Of a DNA stretch of 64,000 bases, positions 18,956-28,787 are shown piece after piece. The DNA is taken from the NCBI RefSeq assembly GCF_034092395.1, contig NZ_CP139301.1:496001-560000 (forward strand), read 5' to 3'. Positions within the stretch are counted from its first letter, which is position 1; every line of letters starts with the position of its first letter. A model generated the notes under the pieces. The model saw only the letters and a program-made list of their open reading frames with translations. It was not told the DNA's origin and did no database searches. The position numbers and the translations under genes were made by a program. The DNA is from Prochlorococcus sp. MIT 1307 (GTDB lineage Bacteria > Cyanobacteriota > Cyanobacteriia > PCC-6307 > Cyanobiaceae).

Positions 18956-19183
18956 TCAATTCATCTTGGATGTTTTTGATTCAATCCCTTCCTGCAGAGG
19001 GAGAAGAGCTCCATCTCTAGAAATTAATAATAACTGAGTCAGTTTTGCCAAAACCCCGTCACCAAAGCCCATATCATTTAATTGGTCAAATGTATTGAGG
19101 TAAAGTTCCTCTATTTGTTCAATTAAACCTAAGCGGACTCGTCTTACTGCTTGGCGTTGTTCCTCGCCATAGATTCTAGGCAT
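18956..19183 (-). CDS. Hypothetical protein, 75 aa, helical
   Basis: This is a 75-residue charged helical protein. I choose the ATG at 19183 (MPRIYGEEQRQAVRRVRLG) because the 13 codons upstream of it have no coding character. Leucine/isoleucine heptads in the middle (LIEQIEELYLNTFDQL) suggest dimerisation. A serine/lysine-rich tail ends the protein. No domain is recognised. Confidence 0.55.
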   Translation of the reverse strand: MPRIYGEEQRQAVRRVRLGLIEQIEELYLNTFDQLNDMGFGDGVLAKLTQLLLISRDGALLPLQEGIESKTSKMN

Positions 19184-19222
19184 TGATTTGAAAAGATATA
19201 GGTATCTACTTTTAACAAACAA

Positions 19223-19578
19223 ATGATAACTATGCTTGTATAGTTATATTTTATTCAAGGTTTTTAAATAAATCGTTTTGGTGGGCTATAGGTACAACTC
19301 TTTATATCAATCGATTAATTGGAGGTGAGTAAGTTGCTTTGGTACATTAAGTTATAGTTTTACAGACACTCCTTTAAAGACTAATAATCTTTTGAGCAAA
19401 TAAAATCAAAAGTAAGTGACAAGATACACCTAGGGATTTGTTAAGGCTATAGAAAGCTGATTGCATTGATTTTTTTTTCGTACAGGTCTATACAAAAGTC
19501 ACTTGTGCTGATCTCAACATTGAAGTATGTGAAGCCATCAAAAACTAACTAGGTTTTACATAACAAAATTATAGAGCA
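19223..19578. other. Spacer with possible gene remnant
   Basis: No intact gene is seen. At about 19480-19548 an open frame without a start codon reads VQVYTKVTCADLNIEVCEA, which looks protein-like and may be the 3' remnant of a decayed small gene just upstream of the 45-residue gene. The rest is AT-rich without hairpins. Confidence 0.3.
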
Positions 19579-19716
19579 ATGCTTACTACAACAGATCCTT
19601 ACGTCGATTCCCTTGGTAATGAACCAATTGAGATTTTTGGCTTTACGACAGAAGAAGAGCTTGACATAGCTCTGCGCCCATTAATGCAGGAGCTAAAAGA
19701 GAATTTACAAGTTTAA
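19579..19716 (+). CDS. Small acidic protein, 45 aa
   Basis: This is a 45-residue frame with ATG start, acidic and soluble (DPYVDSLGNEPIEIFGF, then TTEEELDIALRPLMQELKEN). The C-terminal half is a likely amphipathic helix. The composition looks like that of a real protein and differs from the surrounding spacer. Function is unknown. Confidence 0.45.
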   Translation: MLTTTDPYVDSLGNEPIEIFGFTTEEELDIALRPLMQELKENLQV

Positions 19717-19855
19717 AGCAAAATACAAAGTTCAAATAAACTATCCAGATTTTAACTAGTGAGTAATAATTAAAGAAACTATATAATAAGTAGATATTTA
19801 TTTAATTTTAATCTAAAGTTAATATTTGAATATGAAATCAAAAAGCAATAACTTG

Positions 19856-20134
19856 CTACTCCTGATAAGATTCACCATTAATAATACAATAGTCGAATGC
19901 AAATAACTTCAATTTATCTGGCATTTCCTTCCACTTTAAATCCTCTAATTCGGCTATTGCTTCTTCTTCTAAATTTTCTTTTTTAGCATATTCGATCATC
20001 ATATTGAACCACTCATCAGATTCTGGGTCCAAAAAAAATGCTTTTTGATTTTGATCAAAAAAGTTTATCTTGCCCTTATTTGTGTTAGCAAGCTCAGCGA
20101 GGTTTTTGTAATAACTGACGTCGCCTGTGAACAT
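19856..20134 (-). CDS. Hypothetical acidic protein, 92 aa
   Basis: This is a 92-residue protein starting at ATG 20134; a TTG six codons upstream is less likely. It is acidic and soluble, with a DPESDEWFNMMIEYAKKEN segment and a following Glu-rich helix (LEEEAIAELEDLKWKEMP). The C-terminus carries one cysteine in FDYCIINGE. I do not recognise the family. The next gene on the same strand lies about 160 bp upstream. Confidence 0.55.
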   Translation of the reverse strand: MFTGDVSYYKNLAELANTNKGKINFFDQNQKAFFLDPESDEWFNMMIEYAKKENLEEEAIAELEDLKWKEMPDKLKLFAFDYCIINGESYQE

Positions 20135-20296
20135 TGAACTTGAGGTATACAATAAGATTATATTTGCTAATGCTTCTCAAGAGGGCGAATAGATTGAATT
20201 GTGTTTATATCAAATTAATATGTTCTATCAGGGCATTTTGCTAATAGTTGATAAAGAAATTACTACGCTTTTGAATATTCGATAATTTTAGACTAC

Positions 20297-20602
20297 TTAA
20301 TCCTCTTTTAACCATTCTCTATACCATTGTCGATCGTCAAGCCATCTAATAAGTGGCCAGTTAATTAAGGTTGAAGCAAGAAAGGTTAAAGGAAAGTAAG
20401 CTAAATTATTATTATACAATAATTTATTGCAACTGATTTTGAAATCATTTCTACTGGCTAAAGGAATAGAGGGCTTGTCAGAAAGTGAATTACAAATATT
20501 TTCAGATTTTAAAGGATTGCTGAGGAGAAATATTAGTAGAGGAATTGAAGAAATTATTCCTGCATTTATAAGGGCCCTCCTAGAGGACATTTTGGTTCTC
20601 AT
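20297..20602 (-). CDS. Small membrane protein, 101 aa
   Basis: This 101-residue protein has an N-terminal hydrophobic helix (LINAGIISSIPLLIFLL, about residues 11-27), a polar middle with two cysteines (ENICNS and KISCNKLL) that could form a periplasmic disulfide, and a second hydrophobic stretch near residues 68-85. It ends in a charged tail (DDRQWYREWLKED). ATG at 20602 is used; ATG four codons later is possible. Function is unknown. Confidence 0.55.
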   Translation of the reverse strand: MRTKMSSRRALINAGIISSIPLLIFLLSNPLKSENICNSLSDKPSIPLASRNDFKISCNKLLYNNNLAYFPLTFLASTLINWPLIRWLDDRQWYREWLKED

Positions 20603-20912
20603 AATTTAACTCCAACTTCTTGAAAAAAATGTAATAAAGATCATGGTTGGTCAAAAATTAAAATTGATTGTATTCATATATTATATAAAAAACCTCTGAT
20701 AGAACTCTTAGAATTAATCTTCTTATCATGTAAATTAATAAATATAAATTAAACCTTCTGCCCAAGCAACACATCCAATATATACTATAGAGCATAACTA
20801 CAGAAATTTCCATGTGGAAAAGGCCGGCCTTGACTAATAATGTTCACGAGTGTTAGTGCAATAATTTCACTTTTCTTCGTAAAATAGTTACTGCTTTCTT
20901 TATATTTTATTA
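20603..20912. other. Gene-free spacer between divergent genes
   Basis: This is an AT-rich divergent spacer without frames of note. It should contain the promoters of the 101-residue membrane protein (minus strand) and the DUF1499 gene (plus strand). No specific operator is recognised. Confidence 0.3.
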
Positions 20913-21314
20913 ATGGCTAGATTCTTTCCTTACATTCTAAGCCTAATCTTGCTTAGTGTAAGCAGTAATACAGATCTATTAGATTTAAGCAGTAATGAAC
21001 TTCCAGAATGCTTTGTAATTACTCATTGTGTTCGTGTTAATTTAGAGGTCCCTGACCTAAACCGTTCATTCAAACAAGCAAAAGATATCATTGAGAAAAC
21101 TCCAAGAACTAAAATAATCAAGCAAAGCGATTCCTACATTCACGCCGAGTCAACAACCAAATTAATGCATTACGTTGATGATCTAGAGGTAAAGGCTATA
21201 CAAGAAAAAAAGCTTCTTCAAATCAGATCAGAGTCCAGAATTGGATTAGGAGACATGGGAGCCAACAAAAAACGCGTAGATCTATTAACTTATAGCTTAA
21301 CAAGCAATAACTAA
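20913..21314 (+). CDS. DUF1499 family exported protein
   Basis: This 133-residue protein matches DUF1499: a cysteine-containing THCVRVNLEV motif near residue 38, TPRTKIIKQSDSYIHAES in the middle, and LQIRSESRIGLGDMGANKKR near the end. A hydrophobic N-terminus (FFPYILSLILLSVSS) looks like a signal peptide, so the protein probably works outside the cytoplasmic membrane. Its function is not established. A clear paralogue lies at 36894-37292 on the other strand, with nearly identical motif order. Confidence 0.8.
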   Translation: MARFFPYILSLILLSVSSNTDLLDLSSNELPECFVITHCVRVNLEVPDLNRSFKQAKDIIEKTPRTKIIKQSDSYIHAESTTKLMHYVDDLEVKAIQEKKLLQIRSESRIGLGDMGANKKRVDLLTYSLTSNN

Positions 21315-21622
21315 TAAATATTTAACTAAAATAAACTTAAAGCCTTATTAAGCCTGAATTCAAAAGAAGAAATAAATACTAATTAGAGTGCTCCGGACAA
21401 AACGTTCACTATAAGAATCATCTTTGTTTATATATAATTAATTCTATATAATATTCTTAATAACCGTTTTATTTTAATTAAACCTGTTGCCAAAGTACCT
21501 AGACTTAAATTCCTTATAGTTCTTCTTTGTAAATATTTAATTAACATGCTCCTAAGCAATATATAATGCTCTTATTAACACACCACTGAAGCATTAGACA
21601 TGTTTACAAGCAAGGTAAATCA
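21315..21622. other. Gene-free spacer before glycan region
   Basis: This is very AT-rich spacer without frames longer than about 15 codons. It marks the left edge of the glycan cluster. I see no repeat or attachment-like sequence in it. Confidence 0.3.
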
Positions 21623-22714
21623 ATGAAAATGATTACCCTCTTAAAATCTATTATAGGATTTCTATTATTTGTTCCTTACCTAATTATATTCTATATAAGA
21701 GTTATCTTTATTCTACTAATTCCTAGGAAACGGAACATCTTAATCATCAAAGGTAGCCTACGAAGATTGGACTGTGTTTGTCCCGAGCGTAATAATTTTA
21801 TCTATCTAAGAAAGAATTATGTATTACTTTTTATCCCAGAAGATCATCCTGCATATTTTTTTATAAATATTACTTCCTATCTCATTGAAATTGTTTTTAG
21901 TTCCAGAGCTCTTACCGTAATTTCAGATCGAAAGGAAGATTCAAGGCGCTGGATGTACAGCTTAATGTGGAATCATATTGAGGAATTAGAAGGTTCAGAA
22001 GAAAGAATTATCCTACCTATTGACGATATTACTTCCCCAATAGATAAACAGCCTCTAAGGATATATTTACCCCTTCTAACGAATTGTACTAATGCAAAAA
22101 AGACTTCCTTAGCCCCTCATCCAGTATATATTGGCAGAGTTTTTACTCATCTTAATATTGAAGATGTCAGTCAAGATGCCTTAGTAAAAGACAAAACTTC
22201 TTTTGTTATAAATAAGAATATCTCTGATTTTGTTCTTAAAAGAAATATTACCAGACTCTTTTTTGCTAGATCTCTTAAAAATTATTATGGGGAAACATTT
22301 GGTTTATATGGTAAAGGTTGGTCTAATTATGGCTTACAATCTGAAAGACTTGGTATGTTAAAACATAAAAGACATAATGTTTATTCTCAAGGAGGTATCT
22401 GTGTCGATTTTTTAAGTCAGCATGGGAATAATTGTTTATATGAAAGAACAATCGATATAATTAATTCTGGTGCTATTTTAGTACAAAGGAAATCTTATGA
22501 TTCTGAGCATGTTTTTGGTAAAGAGTTCTCAGACAAACTTTGTTGGGATTCTTTAGAAGAGCTAATAGACATAATAGATTCAATCATGAATAATGGCTTG
22601 GAATATTATTCTCACCTTCTAAGTTTAGGAAAGTCCAATATCAAAATATATCAAGAGAAGCGCAATTCAGAGTGTGTGGAGAAATGTATAAGTAGGTTAT
22701 CAACTGAAAAATAA
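21623..22714 (+). CDS. Glycosyltransferase-like protein (CgeB/Glyco_trans_1_2 type)
   Basis: This is a 363-residue protein. The N-terminus has a hydrophobic segment (SIIGFLLFVPYLIIFYIRVI), which could anchor it to the membrane. The C-terminal third resembles the CgeB/Glyco_trans_1_2 group: GGICVDFLSQHGNNCLYERT is followed by INSGAILVQRK and a DSLEELIDIIDSIMNN region, the pattern in which a conserved acidic/Glu pair binds the nucleotide sugar. It is likely to add a residue to a surface polysaccharide. It opens the glycan region and converges on rfbB. Confidence 0.65.
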   Translation: MKMITLLKSIIGFLLFVPYLIIFYIRVIFILLIPRKRNILIIKGSLRRLDCVCPERNNFIYLRKNYVLLFIPEDHPAYFFINITSYLIEIVFSSRALTVISDRKEDSRRWMYSLMWNHIEELEGSEERIILPIDDITSPIDKQPLRIYLPLLTNCTNAKKTSLAPHPVYIGRVFTHLNIEDVSQDALVKDKTSFVINKNISDFVLKRNITRLFFARSLKNYYGETFGLYGKGWSNYGLQSERLGMLKHKRHNVYSQGGICVDFLSQHGNNCLYERTIDIINSGAILVQRKSYDSEHVFGKEFSDKLCWDSLEELIDIIDSIMNNGLEYYSHLLSLGKSNIKIYQEKRNSECVEKCISRLSTEK

Positions 22715-22779
22715 TTATTTCTTATGACCACTATAAATCTAATTATATTAACATATTTGGCAATGTTTTCCTTTAATCC

Positions 22780-23871
22780 TTATCTTAAACCTATTCTTTC
22801 TCCTTTATAGTTTGATTTCTTCTTCATCAAACTGCACCAGTCTAAATTAGATAGATACCATTGAACTGTAGCTTCAATTCCTTGCTTAAATCCATATTTA
22901 GGTTTCCACCCAATCTCTCTAAGAATTCTCTCTGGGTTAATAGCATAACGTCTATCATGTCCAGGTCGATCTTCTACGTAACTAATATATTCTGAATGTG
23001 GTGCATATTTTGGTCTTAACAAATCAAGCACTCCGCAAATACTTTCTACTATCTCTAGGTTAGTTTTTTCGTTTAAGCCTCCTATACAATAATTCCTTCC
23101 GACCTCTCCTTTATCAATTACTTGAATTAATGCTTCAACATGATCTTCAACAAATAACCAATCACGAATATTTTTACCATCTCCATATATAGGGATATTT
23201 TCTTTTGAAAAAGCTTTTAAAATAACCATAGGTATAAGCTTTTCAGGAAATTGCCAAGGACCATAATTATTACTGCAGTTTGTTCTAATCAAAGGTAATC
23301 CATATGTATGAAACCATGAATTGACAAGATGATCACTAGAGGCTTTAGTCGCAGAATAAGGGCTTCGAGGGTCATAAGAACTATTCTCTGAAAAATAACC
23401 CTTATGCTCTAATGAGCCATAAACTTCATCAGTACTTATATGAAGCATTAGAAACTCTCTTTGTCGCTGAGTTGGCAAATTTTCCCAATGCTTCAGTAAT
23501 GCTTGTAAGAGATTAAATGTCCCAATAATATTACTTTCTACAAACTGCAAAGGACTACTAATAGAACGATCAACATGACTTTCAGCTGCCAGGTGAATTA
23601 CCAGGTCAGGATCCGCAAAAGAAACTGCCGTTGAGGTGGATTTTGAATCTGCAAGATTTACTCTCAAATGTTTATGTCTACCTTCAGCAGATTCCCCCAG
23701 TGTTCTAAGGACTTGATTTATTCCATGAAGGTCACTTGCATAACCCATCTTATCAAGGTTGAAAATCTCTACGGAAGTGTCCATCAACAGTCGTCGAATC
23801 AGAGTTCCACCAATGAAACCTGCGCCTCCAGTGATAAGGACCTTCTTAGTTGAATCAGCAGAAAGACACAT
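22780..23871 (-). CDS. rfbB: dTDP-glucose 4,6-dehydratase RfbB
   Basis: This is a 363-residue extended SDR enzyme that converts dTDP-glucose to dTDP-4-keto-6-deoxyglucose. It shows the NAD-binding GGAGFIGGTLIRRL near residue 15, the catalytic STDEVYGSL segment, and the active-site SPYSATKASSDHLV (YxxxK). The C-terminal ERPGHDRRYAI-type motif appears as EDRPGHDRRYAINPERI. It is divergently transcribed from rfbA across a 184-bp spacer. The product feeds the FdtA/aminotransferase branch encoded downstream. Confidence 0.95.
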   Translation of the reverse strand: MCLSADSTKKVLITGGAGFIGGTLIRRLLMDTSVEIFNLDKMGYASDLHGINQVLRTLGESAEGRHKHLRVNLADSKSTSTAVSFADPDLVIHLAAESHVDRSISSPLQFVESNIIGTFNLLQALLKHWENLPTQRQREFLMLHISTDEVYGSLEHKGYFSENSSYDPRSPYSATKASSDHLVNSWFHTYGLPLIRTNCSNNYGPWQFPEKLIPMVILKAFSKENIPIYGDGKNIRDWLFVEDHVEALIQVIDKGEVGRNYCIGGLNEKTNLEIVESICGVLDLLRPKYAPHSEYISYVEDRPGHDRRYAINPERILREIGWKPKYGFKQGIEATVQWYLSNLDWCSLMKKKSNYKGERIGLR

Positions 23872-24055
23872 TATGAAGTAAAGAGTTTTTGAGATTGATC
23901 CATAACAACGAACTTCGCAATTGAAACTAGAGTTACAGGTTTAAAAGATTGTTGTCTTAATTTCGAGTAAATAAATTTAAGCAAATAAATTTTAATTCTA
24001 GTCATATCTACGATATTGTGAAATCATTGATGCAATAGCTATTGATACTGGATTA

Positions 24056-24946
24056 ATGCCTTTAGCGCGAAAAGGGATTTTGCTTGCCGGCGGGACTGGA
24101 TCAAGACTGCTTCCAATCACTAATGCTGTAAGTAAGCAACTTATGCCTGTATATGACAAGCCAATGATTTACTACCCTTTAAGCACACTCATGCTATCGG
24201 GTATACGTGAGGTATTAATTATTTCCACGCCTCAAGATCAATCCTGCTTTAAACGACTTCTAGGGGATGGAAGTGCTTGGGGAATGAGTATTTCATATCA
24301 AATCCAGCCAAATCCTGAAGGTCTTGCTCAAGCTTTTTTAATTGGAGCTGAATTCCTAGATAACTCTCCCTCAGCGTTGATTCTTGGAGACAACATATTT
24401 CACGGTAATGACCTCATTAATCAACTCCAAGAAGCTAATGCTCGTAAAAGAGGCGGTACTGTTTTTGCTTACCCTGTAAGTGATCCAGAAAGATATGGGG
24501 TTGTGGAATTTGACGCCAAAGGTTCTGCCCTAAGCATTCAAGAAAAACCCAAGTCACCTAGAAGTCGCTATGCAGTTACAGGTTTATATTTCTACGACAA
24601 CAATGTAGTGGAATTGGCTAAGAATGTTCGTCCCTCAGAACGAGGGGAGCTAGAAATCACATGTATCAATGAAGCTTATCTTGAAAAAGGTTTGTTAAAT
24701 GTTGAAGTTATGGGTCGTGGAATGGCTTGGCTAGACACAGGAACATTTGATTCGCTTCATCAAGCAGGGTCTTATATTCGAACATTAGAACAGCGTCAAG
24801 GATTGAAAGTGGGCTGCCCAGAAGAAATTGCTTGGAGAAAAGGATGGATTAATGACAAGCAGCTTGAAGACTTAGCATCCTCACTACTAAAAAGTGGGTA
24901 TGGAGATTACCTAATACAGGTACTTAGTCATGCGACATTAGAGTAA
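24056..24946 (+). CDS. rfbA: Glucose-1-phosphate thymidylyltransferase RfbA
   Basis: This 296-residue nucleotidyltransferase makes dTDP-glucose from glucose-1-phosphate and dTTP. The signature [20 protein letters not shown] begins at residue 9, followed by [15 protein letters not shown] and the ILGDNIF segment. The conserved [19 protein letters not shown] and [12 protein letters not shown] segments are intact. It stands first in a plus-strand run (rfbA, an SDR, a FdtA-like gene, an SDR). Confidence 0.96.
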   Translation: MPLARKGILLAGGTGSRLLPITNAVSKQLMPVYDKPMIYYPLSTLMLSGIREVLIISTPQDQSCFKRLLGDGSAWGMSISYQIQPNPEGLAQAFLIGAEFLDNSPSALILGDNIFHGNDLINQLQEANARKRGGTVFAYPVSDPERYGVVEFDAKGSALSIQEKPKSPRSRYAVTGLYFYDNNVVELAKNVRPSERGELEITCINEAYLEKGLLNVEVMGRGMAWLDTGTFDSLHQAGSYIRTLEQRQGLKVGCPEEIAWRKGWINDKQLEDLASSLLKSGYGDYLIQVLSHATLE

Positions 24947-24988
24947 ACAAACAAAGAAGCTAAAAGTACTCTCACTTAGGAGGTGAAA

Positions 24989-25984
24989 ATGAACTCAACT
25001 GAAAATTGGTTTAAAGATAAGAATGTATTAATTACTGGTGCCTCCGGCTATCTAGCATCAGCAATTTGTGAAAGGTTATATAAAATTGCTAACTCTATAA
25101 TTAGGATTTCACGAGGTAGCTTAAAGCCAAAAGAAAATTGTACCGACATAAAGTTAAATATTAGATACCTTGAAACATGGCTGCAAGTTTTACCTGACGT
25201 GGATATTATTTTTCATCTCTCTGCCCAAACAAGTATATACAAGGCTGCTAAAGACCCCGAAGTAGATCTAATTGCTAACTTCACTCCTATGACCAAGCTA
25301 ATAGAAGCTTGCAGAAAATTAAAAGTGTCTCCATTCATTGTGTTTGCTGGATCATCAACTGAAATAGGTATACCAAATTATAATCCAGTCGATGAAAGTC
25401 ACTTGGAAGCTCCAATAACATTTTATGATCTCCATAAATTACTATCGGAGAAACTATTAGAAGGTAATATTCGACAAGGTATAGCAAATGGGACAACATT
25501 AAGATTACCGAATATCTATGGTCCTGGCCCTACATCAAGTAGTTCTGATCGTGGTGTATTAAATTCGATGGTTCTTAAGGCACTAGGGAATAAGCCGTTA
25601 ACAGTATATGGAGAAGGTAAAAGCATTAGAGACTATTTATATATTGATGATGTAGTAGATGCCTTTATAGCTTGTGGAAAAAATCAGGCAAAGTTAAATG
25701 GAAAACATTTTATTCTTGGGACTGAAAGAGGCATAAGCATTTACGAATCGTTTAAACTAATAGCAGTACATGTAAAGGAGATTACAGGGGTTGATGTAGA
25801 AGTAAAGAAGATAGAAGAACCAGAAAGTCTTTCTGTTATAGAAAGTCGCTCGTTTATAGCCAATACAACTGCCTTTAAAGAAGCTACTTTGTGGGAACCA
25901 CAAGTCACTTTCGAAACAGGAATAAATAAAACTATAAGACACTTCATCGCTATAGAAAACAAAAATCAACCTCAGCCAATATAA
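24989..25984 (+). CDS. NAD-dependent epimerase/dehydratase (extended SDR)
   Basis: This is a 331-residue nucleotide-sugar SDR. It has the Rossmann motif TGASGYLASAICERL near residue 15, a FAGSSTEIGIPNYNP segment in place of the usual SSxxVYG, and the active-site TFYDLHKLLSEKLL in which Y and K keep the YxxxK spacing. GEGKSIRDYLYIDDVVDA is typical of sugar-nucleotide epimerases. ATG at 24989 is chosen because a nearly perfect Shine-Dalgarno AGGAGGTG (24979-24986) precedes it; such strong sites are rare in this genome. The exact substrate is unknown. Confidence 0.85.
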   Translation: MNSTENWFKDKNVLITGASGYLASAICERLYKIANSIIRISRGSLKPKENCTDIKLNIRYLETWLQVLPDVDIIFHLSAQTSIYKAAKDPEVDLIANFTPMTKLIEACRKLKVSPFIVFAGSSTEIGIPNYNPVDESHLEAPITFYDLHKLLSEKLLEGNIRQGIANGTTLRLPNIYGPGPTSSSSDRGVLNSMVLKALGNKPLTVYGEGKSIRDYLYIDDVVDAFIACGKNQAKLNGKHFILGTERGISIYESFKLIAVHVKEITGVDVEVKKIEEPESLSVIESRSFIANTTAFKEATLWEPQVTFETGINKTIRHFIAIENKNQPQPI

Positions 25985-26218
25985 ATAAATGATTGTTTAT
26001 TCGATTCATATCTAAATCGTATTATTATTCATTTACTTAACTCCTAACAAGCTAGAATAAAATTAATAATATTTTATGCTTCAAAGGTTTATAATATAGA
26101 AAGAAGAAAATCAAGAAAAGACAGGTATGCTAAATATTTAATATAATATCTTTTTTTTGTTTTTTTTTATCCAGTAAATGCTAGGTTGATAAAATCTAAA
26201 TAAACTTATTAATTTAGC

Positions 26219-26650
26219 ATGAATAAACCTTTACTGATTAGAAGAGTCAAAGAGTGCAATTTACCTATTAGTAAAAATTATACTGGTGATTTAATATTTA
26301 TTGAAGAGCTTAGCCAAGTTCCTTTTAAAATACAAAGAGTATTTTTCGTAAGGGCAAATGAACAAAGCAGTCGAGGTAATCATGCACACTACGAATGCTC
26401 CCAGTTTTTGATATGCATAAACGGTAAAATTGAGGTTACATGTGACGATGGAATTAGCAAGGCGAAGTATGGATTGGATACTTTTAACAAAGGGCTACTA
26501 ATTCCTCCTATGATCTGGGCAAGCCAACATTACATAGCTAAAGATAGTATTTTAGCCGTGCTTTGTAACATGAAATACGACGAGTGCGACTACATCCATG
26601 ACTATGATATATTTAAGAAAACAATATTAACAAATGAAAGTTCTAATTAG
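26219..26650 (+). CDS. FdtA/QdtA-like sugar 3,4-ketoisomerase (cupin)
   Basis: This 143-residue cupin belongs to the WxcM-C/FdtA group, which converts dTDP-4-keto-6-deoxyglucose to the 3-keto isomer ahead of transamination. The diagnostic segment RGNHAHYECSQFLICINGKI (about residues 48-67) carries the catalytic histidine pair. A tryptophan in PPMIWASQHYI and the C-terminal DYDIF match the family. Its partner aminotransferase lies about 1 kb away on the opposite strand. It overlaps the next gene by 17 nt. Confidence 0.85.
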   Translation: MNKPLLIRRVKECNLPISKNYTGDLIFIEELSQVPFKIQRVFFVRANEQSSRGNHAHYECSQFLICINGKIEVTCDDGISKAKYGLDTFNKGLLIPPMIWASQHYIAKDSILAVLCNMKYDECDYIHDYDIFKKTILTNESSN

Positions 26651-27578
26651 CGGTGGGTTAGGGCATATAGGTTCTTCATTAATTAGAGAATTACCCAAAT
26701 ATCTAAATAATCTTGAAATAGTAATAGTAGATAATATGCTCACTCAAAGATATTCATCATTATTTCATTTACCTTGCATCGGTGATTTTAATTTTATAGA
26801 AGGAGATATAAAATGTTTGGACATAGATGAGGTTCTTGATGATATAGATGTTGTTATTCATTTAGCTGCTATAACCGACGCAGCAGGTAGTTTTGAGAAA
26901 GCGAAAGAAGTCGAGGAAAATAATTTCAAATCTACAGAAAAATTGGTAGAGGCTTGTACTAGAAAGAAAGCAAAACTTATTACACTCTCTTCTACAAGTG
27001 TTTATGGCACACAAAAAGATCAAGTTGACGAGAATTGTCCCAAGGATGATTTACAACCACAAAGTCCCTATGCAGAGACAAAGCTAAAAGAAGAGAGCCT
27101 AGTTCGAGAATGGGTAATTAATCATGGCCTAGAATCAATAACACTTAGGTTTGGAACAATTTTTGGTGCTTCTAGAGGGATGCGATTTCATACAGCTGTA
27201 AACAAGTTTTGTTGGCAAGCTTCACTTGGAAAACCAATTACAGTTTGGAGAACTGCCTTAAATCAAAAAAGGCCATACTTAGATTTATTAGATGCTACTT
27301 CAGCTATCGTTCATATAATTCAAAATAATTTATTTGATGGAGAATTATATAATGTTGTAACTAAAAATGCTACAGTTCAAGATATAATAGACGAAATATC
27401 ACTGGTTCATAGTAACTTAGAAATTGAGTACGTAGATAACAAAATAATGAATCAACTTTCATATAATGTATCAAGTGAGAAGTTCAGAAATACAGGCTTT
27501 GAAGTGAGAGGTAGTCTAAGGAGAGGGATAAGAGAAACCCTTGATCTATTAAAACAATCATGTTCTTTAAAAGATTAA
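26634..27578 (+). CDS. NAD-dependent epimerase/dehydratase (extended SDR)
   Basis: This is a 314-residue extended SDR. The Rossmann motif SGGLGHIGSSLIREL lies at residues 6-20, followed by VIHLAAITDAAGS, the STSVYGTQKDQVDE catalytic region and SPYAETKLKEESLV with the YxxxK pair. The GGLGHIG form resembles UDP-glucuronate/GlcNAc-4-epimerase-like enzymes. It begins inside the end of the FdtA-like gene (17-nt overlap), so the two are translated from one message. The substrate cannot be fixed. Confidence 0.85.
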   Translation: MKVLISGGLGHIGSSLIRELPKYLNNLEIVIVDNMLTQRYSSLFHLPCIGDFNFIEGDIKCLDIDEVLDDIDVVIHLAAITDAAGSFEKAKEVEENNFKSTEKLVEACTRKKAKLITLSSTSVYGTQKDQVDENCPKDDLQPQSPYAETKLKEESLVREWVINHGLESITLRFGTIFGASRGMRFHTAVNKFCWQASLGKPITVWRTALNQKRPYLDLLDATSAIVHIIQNNLFDGELYNVVTKNATVQDIIDEISLVHSNLEIEYVDNKIMNQLSYNVSSEKFRNTGFEVRGSLRRGIRETLDLLKQSCSLKD

Positions 27579-27674
27579 AAAAGATATAAAGCGATGTTGA
27601 TTTAGTTAGTTGATGCAAAGAAAATCCTATTAGAAATAAAAGCCACGATCAATTTAAATACAAGATATTTGAAT

Positions 27675-28787
27675 CTAATTAACTGATTTAGTGAAAAATT
27701 CTCTAATTGAATCAGTCACATAATTAAGCTTTTGTAGTGATAGTTCTGGGTATATTGGAAGAGATAAGATTTCATTTGCTAGAAGTTCTGTAGTACTCAT
27801 ATCATTCGAAGTAGAAATATTATCAATAAATATAGATTGCTTGTGAATAGGTATGGGGTAATGAATACCAGCAAGAATATTCTTATCGAAAAGATATTTT
27901 TTTAATTTATCGCGTTTATTTGACCTAACAACATACAAATGGTATACATGATCATCATTATCTGTATTGGGTAAGATTAAATCGAGATTTTGTAAATTCG
28001 ACTTATATGTTTTTGCTAAATCTCTTCTAAGTATATTGTTTGCCTCTAAATATTTTAATTTAACCCTAAGTATGGCTGCCTGTATCTCATCTATCCGTGA
28101 ATTTCTTCCAAAAGCTGAGCTATTAGCTCTATCCTTCCAACCATATTGTCTAATGGCTCTTAATTTATCGGCAAGCACTGCTGAATTGGTCGAAATCAGG
28201 CCTGCATCACCAATACCACCAAGATTTTTAGTGGGATAACAACTAAAACACCCAGCTATACCAACAGTTCCAACATATGCTCCTGACTTGGTTTTCAGTC
28301 CATGAGCCTGAGCACAATCTTCTATCAAATATAATTTGTTGTCATTACATATTTGCTTTATTTTGTTAAGGTTTGCAGATCTTCCGTAAATATGAACAGG
28401 AATAACGGCCTTTGTCCGTTTAGTAATCTTTTCATTAATTAGGTCTGTATTAATAGTAAAAGATTCGCTTTTGATATCAACTAGAATCGGTTTCGCTCCA
28501 GCAGATTGTATGGCAGATACAGTTGCAACAGCTGTATGAGAAACTGTTATCACTTCATCTCCGTGGCCAATATCCAAAGCCCTAAGAACCAACTCTATTG
28601 CATCTGTTCCGTTAGCAACTCCAATAACATGATTACAATTTAAAAAAGCAGAATATTCCTGCTCTAAAGATTGTACCTGATCAGAAAGAATATAATTCCC
28701 ACTAAAAAGTACATCTCTTATTGCTGCATCTATTTCTAACCTATATTTATCGTATTGAGCTAATGGGTCAGAGCAAAGAACCTTCAT
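27675..28787 (-). CDS. DegT/DnrJ/EryC1 sugar aminotransferase (FdtB-like)
   Basis: This is a 370-residue PLP-dependent sugar aminotransferase. The PLP lysine is in FSCYPTKNLGGIGDAGLIS, and the acidic residue pairing with the cofactor nitrogen is in LIEDCAQAHG. GNxxxSDQV and ANGTDAIELVLRAL are further family marks. I choose the ATG at 28787 because it overlaps the stop of the upstream methyltransferase gene as ATGA; an upstream start at 28820 is possible but would overlap by 37 nt. With the FdtA-like isomerase it would make a 3-amino-3,6-dideoxyhexose (inference). Confidence 0.9.
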   Translation of the reverse strand: MKVLCSDPLAQYDKYRLEIDAAIRDVLFSGNYILSDQVQSLEQEYSAFLNCNHVIGVANGTDAIELVLRALDIGHGDEVITVSHTAVATVSAIQSAGAKPILVDIKSESFTINTDLINEKITKRTKAVIPVHIYGRSANLNKIKQICNDNKLYLIEDCAQAHGLKTKSGAYVGTVGIAGCFSCYPTKNLGGIGDAGLISTNSAVLADKLRAIRQYGWKDRANSSAFGRNSRIDEIQAAILRVKLKYLEANNILRRDLAKTYKSNLQNLDLILPNTDNDDHVYHLYVVRSNKRDKLKKYLFDKNILAGIHYPIPIHKQSIFIDNISTSNDMSTTELLANEILSLPIYPELSLQKLNYVTDSIREFFTKSVN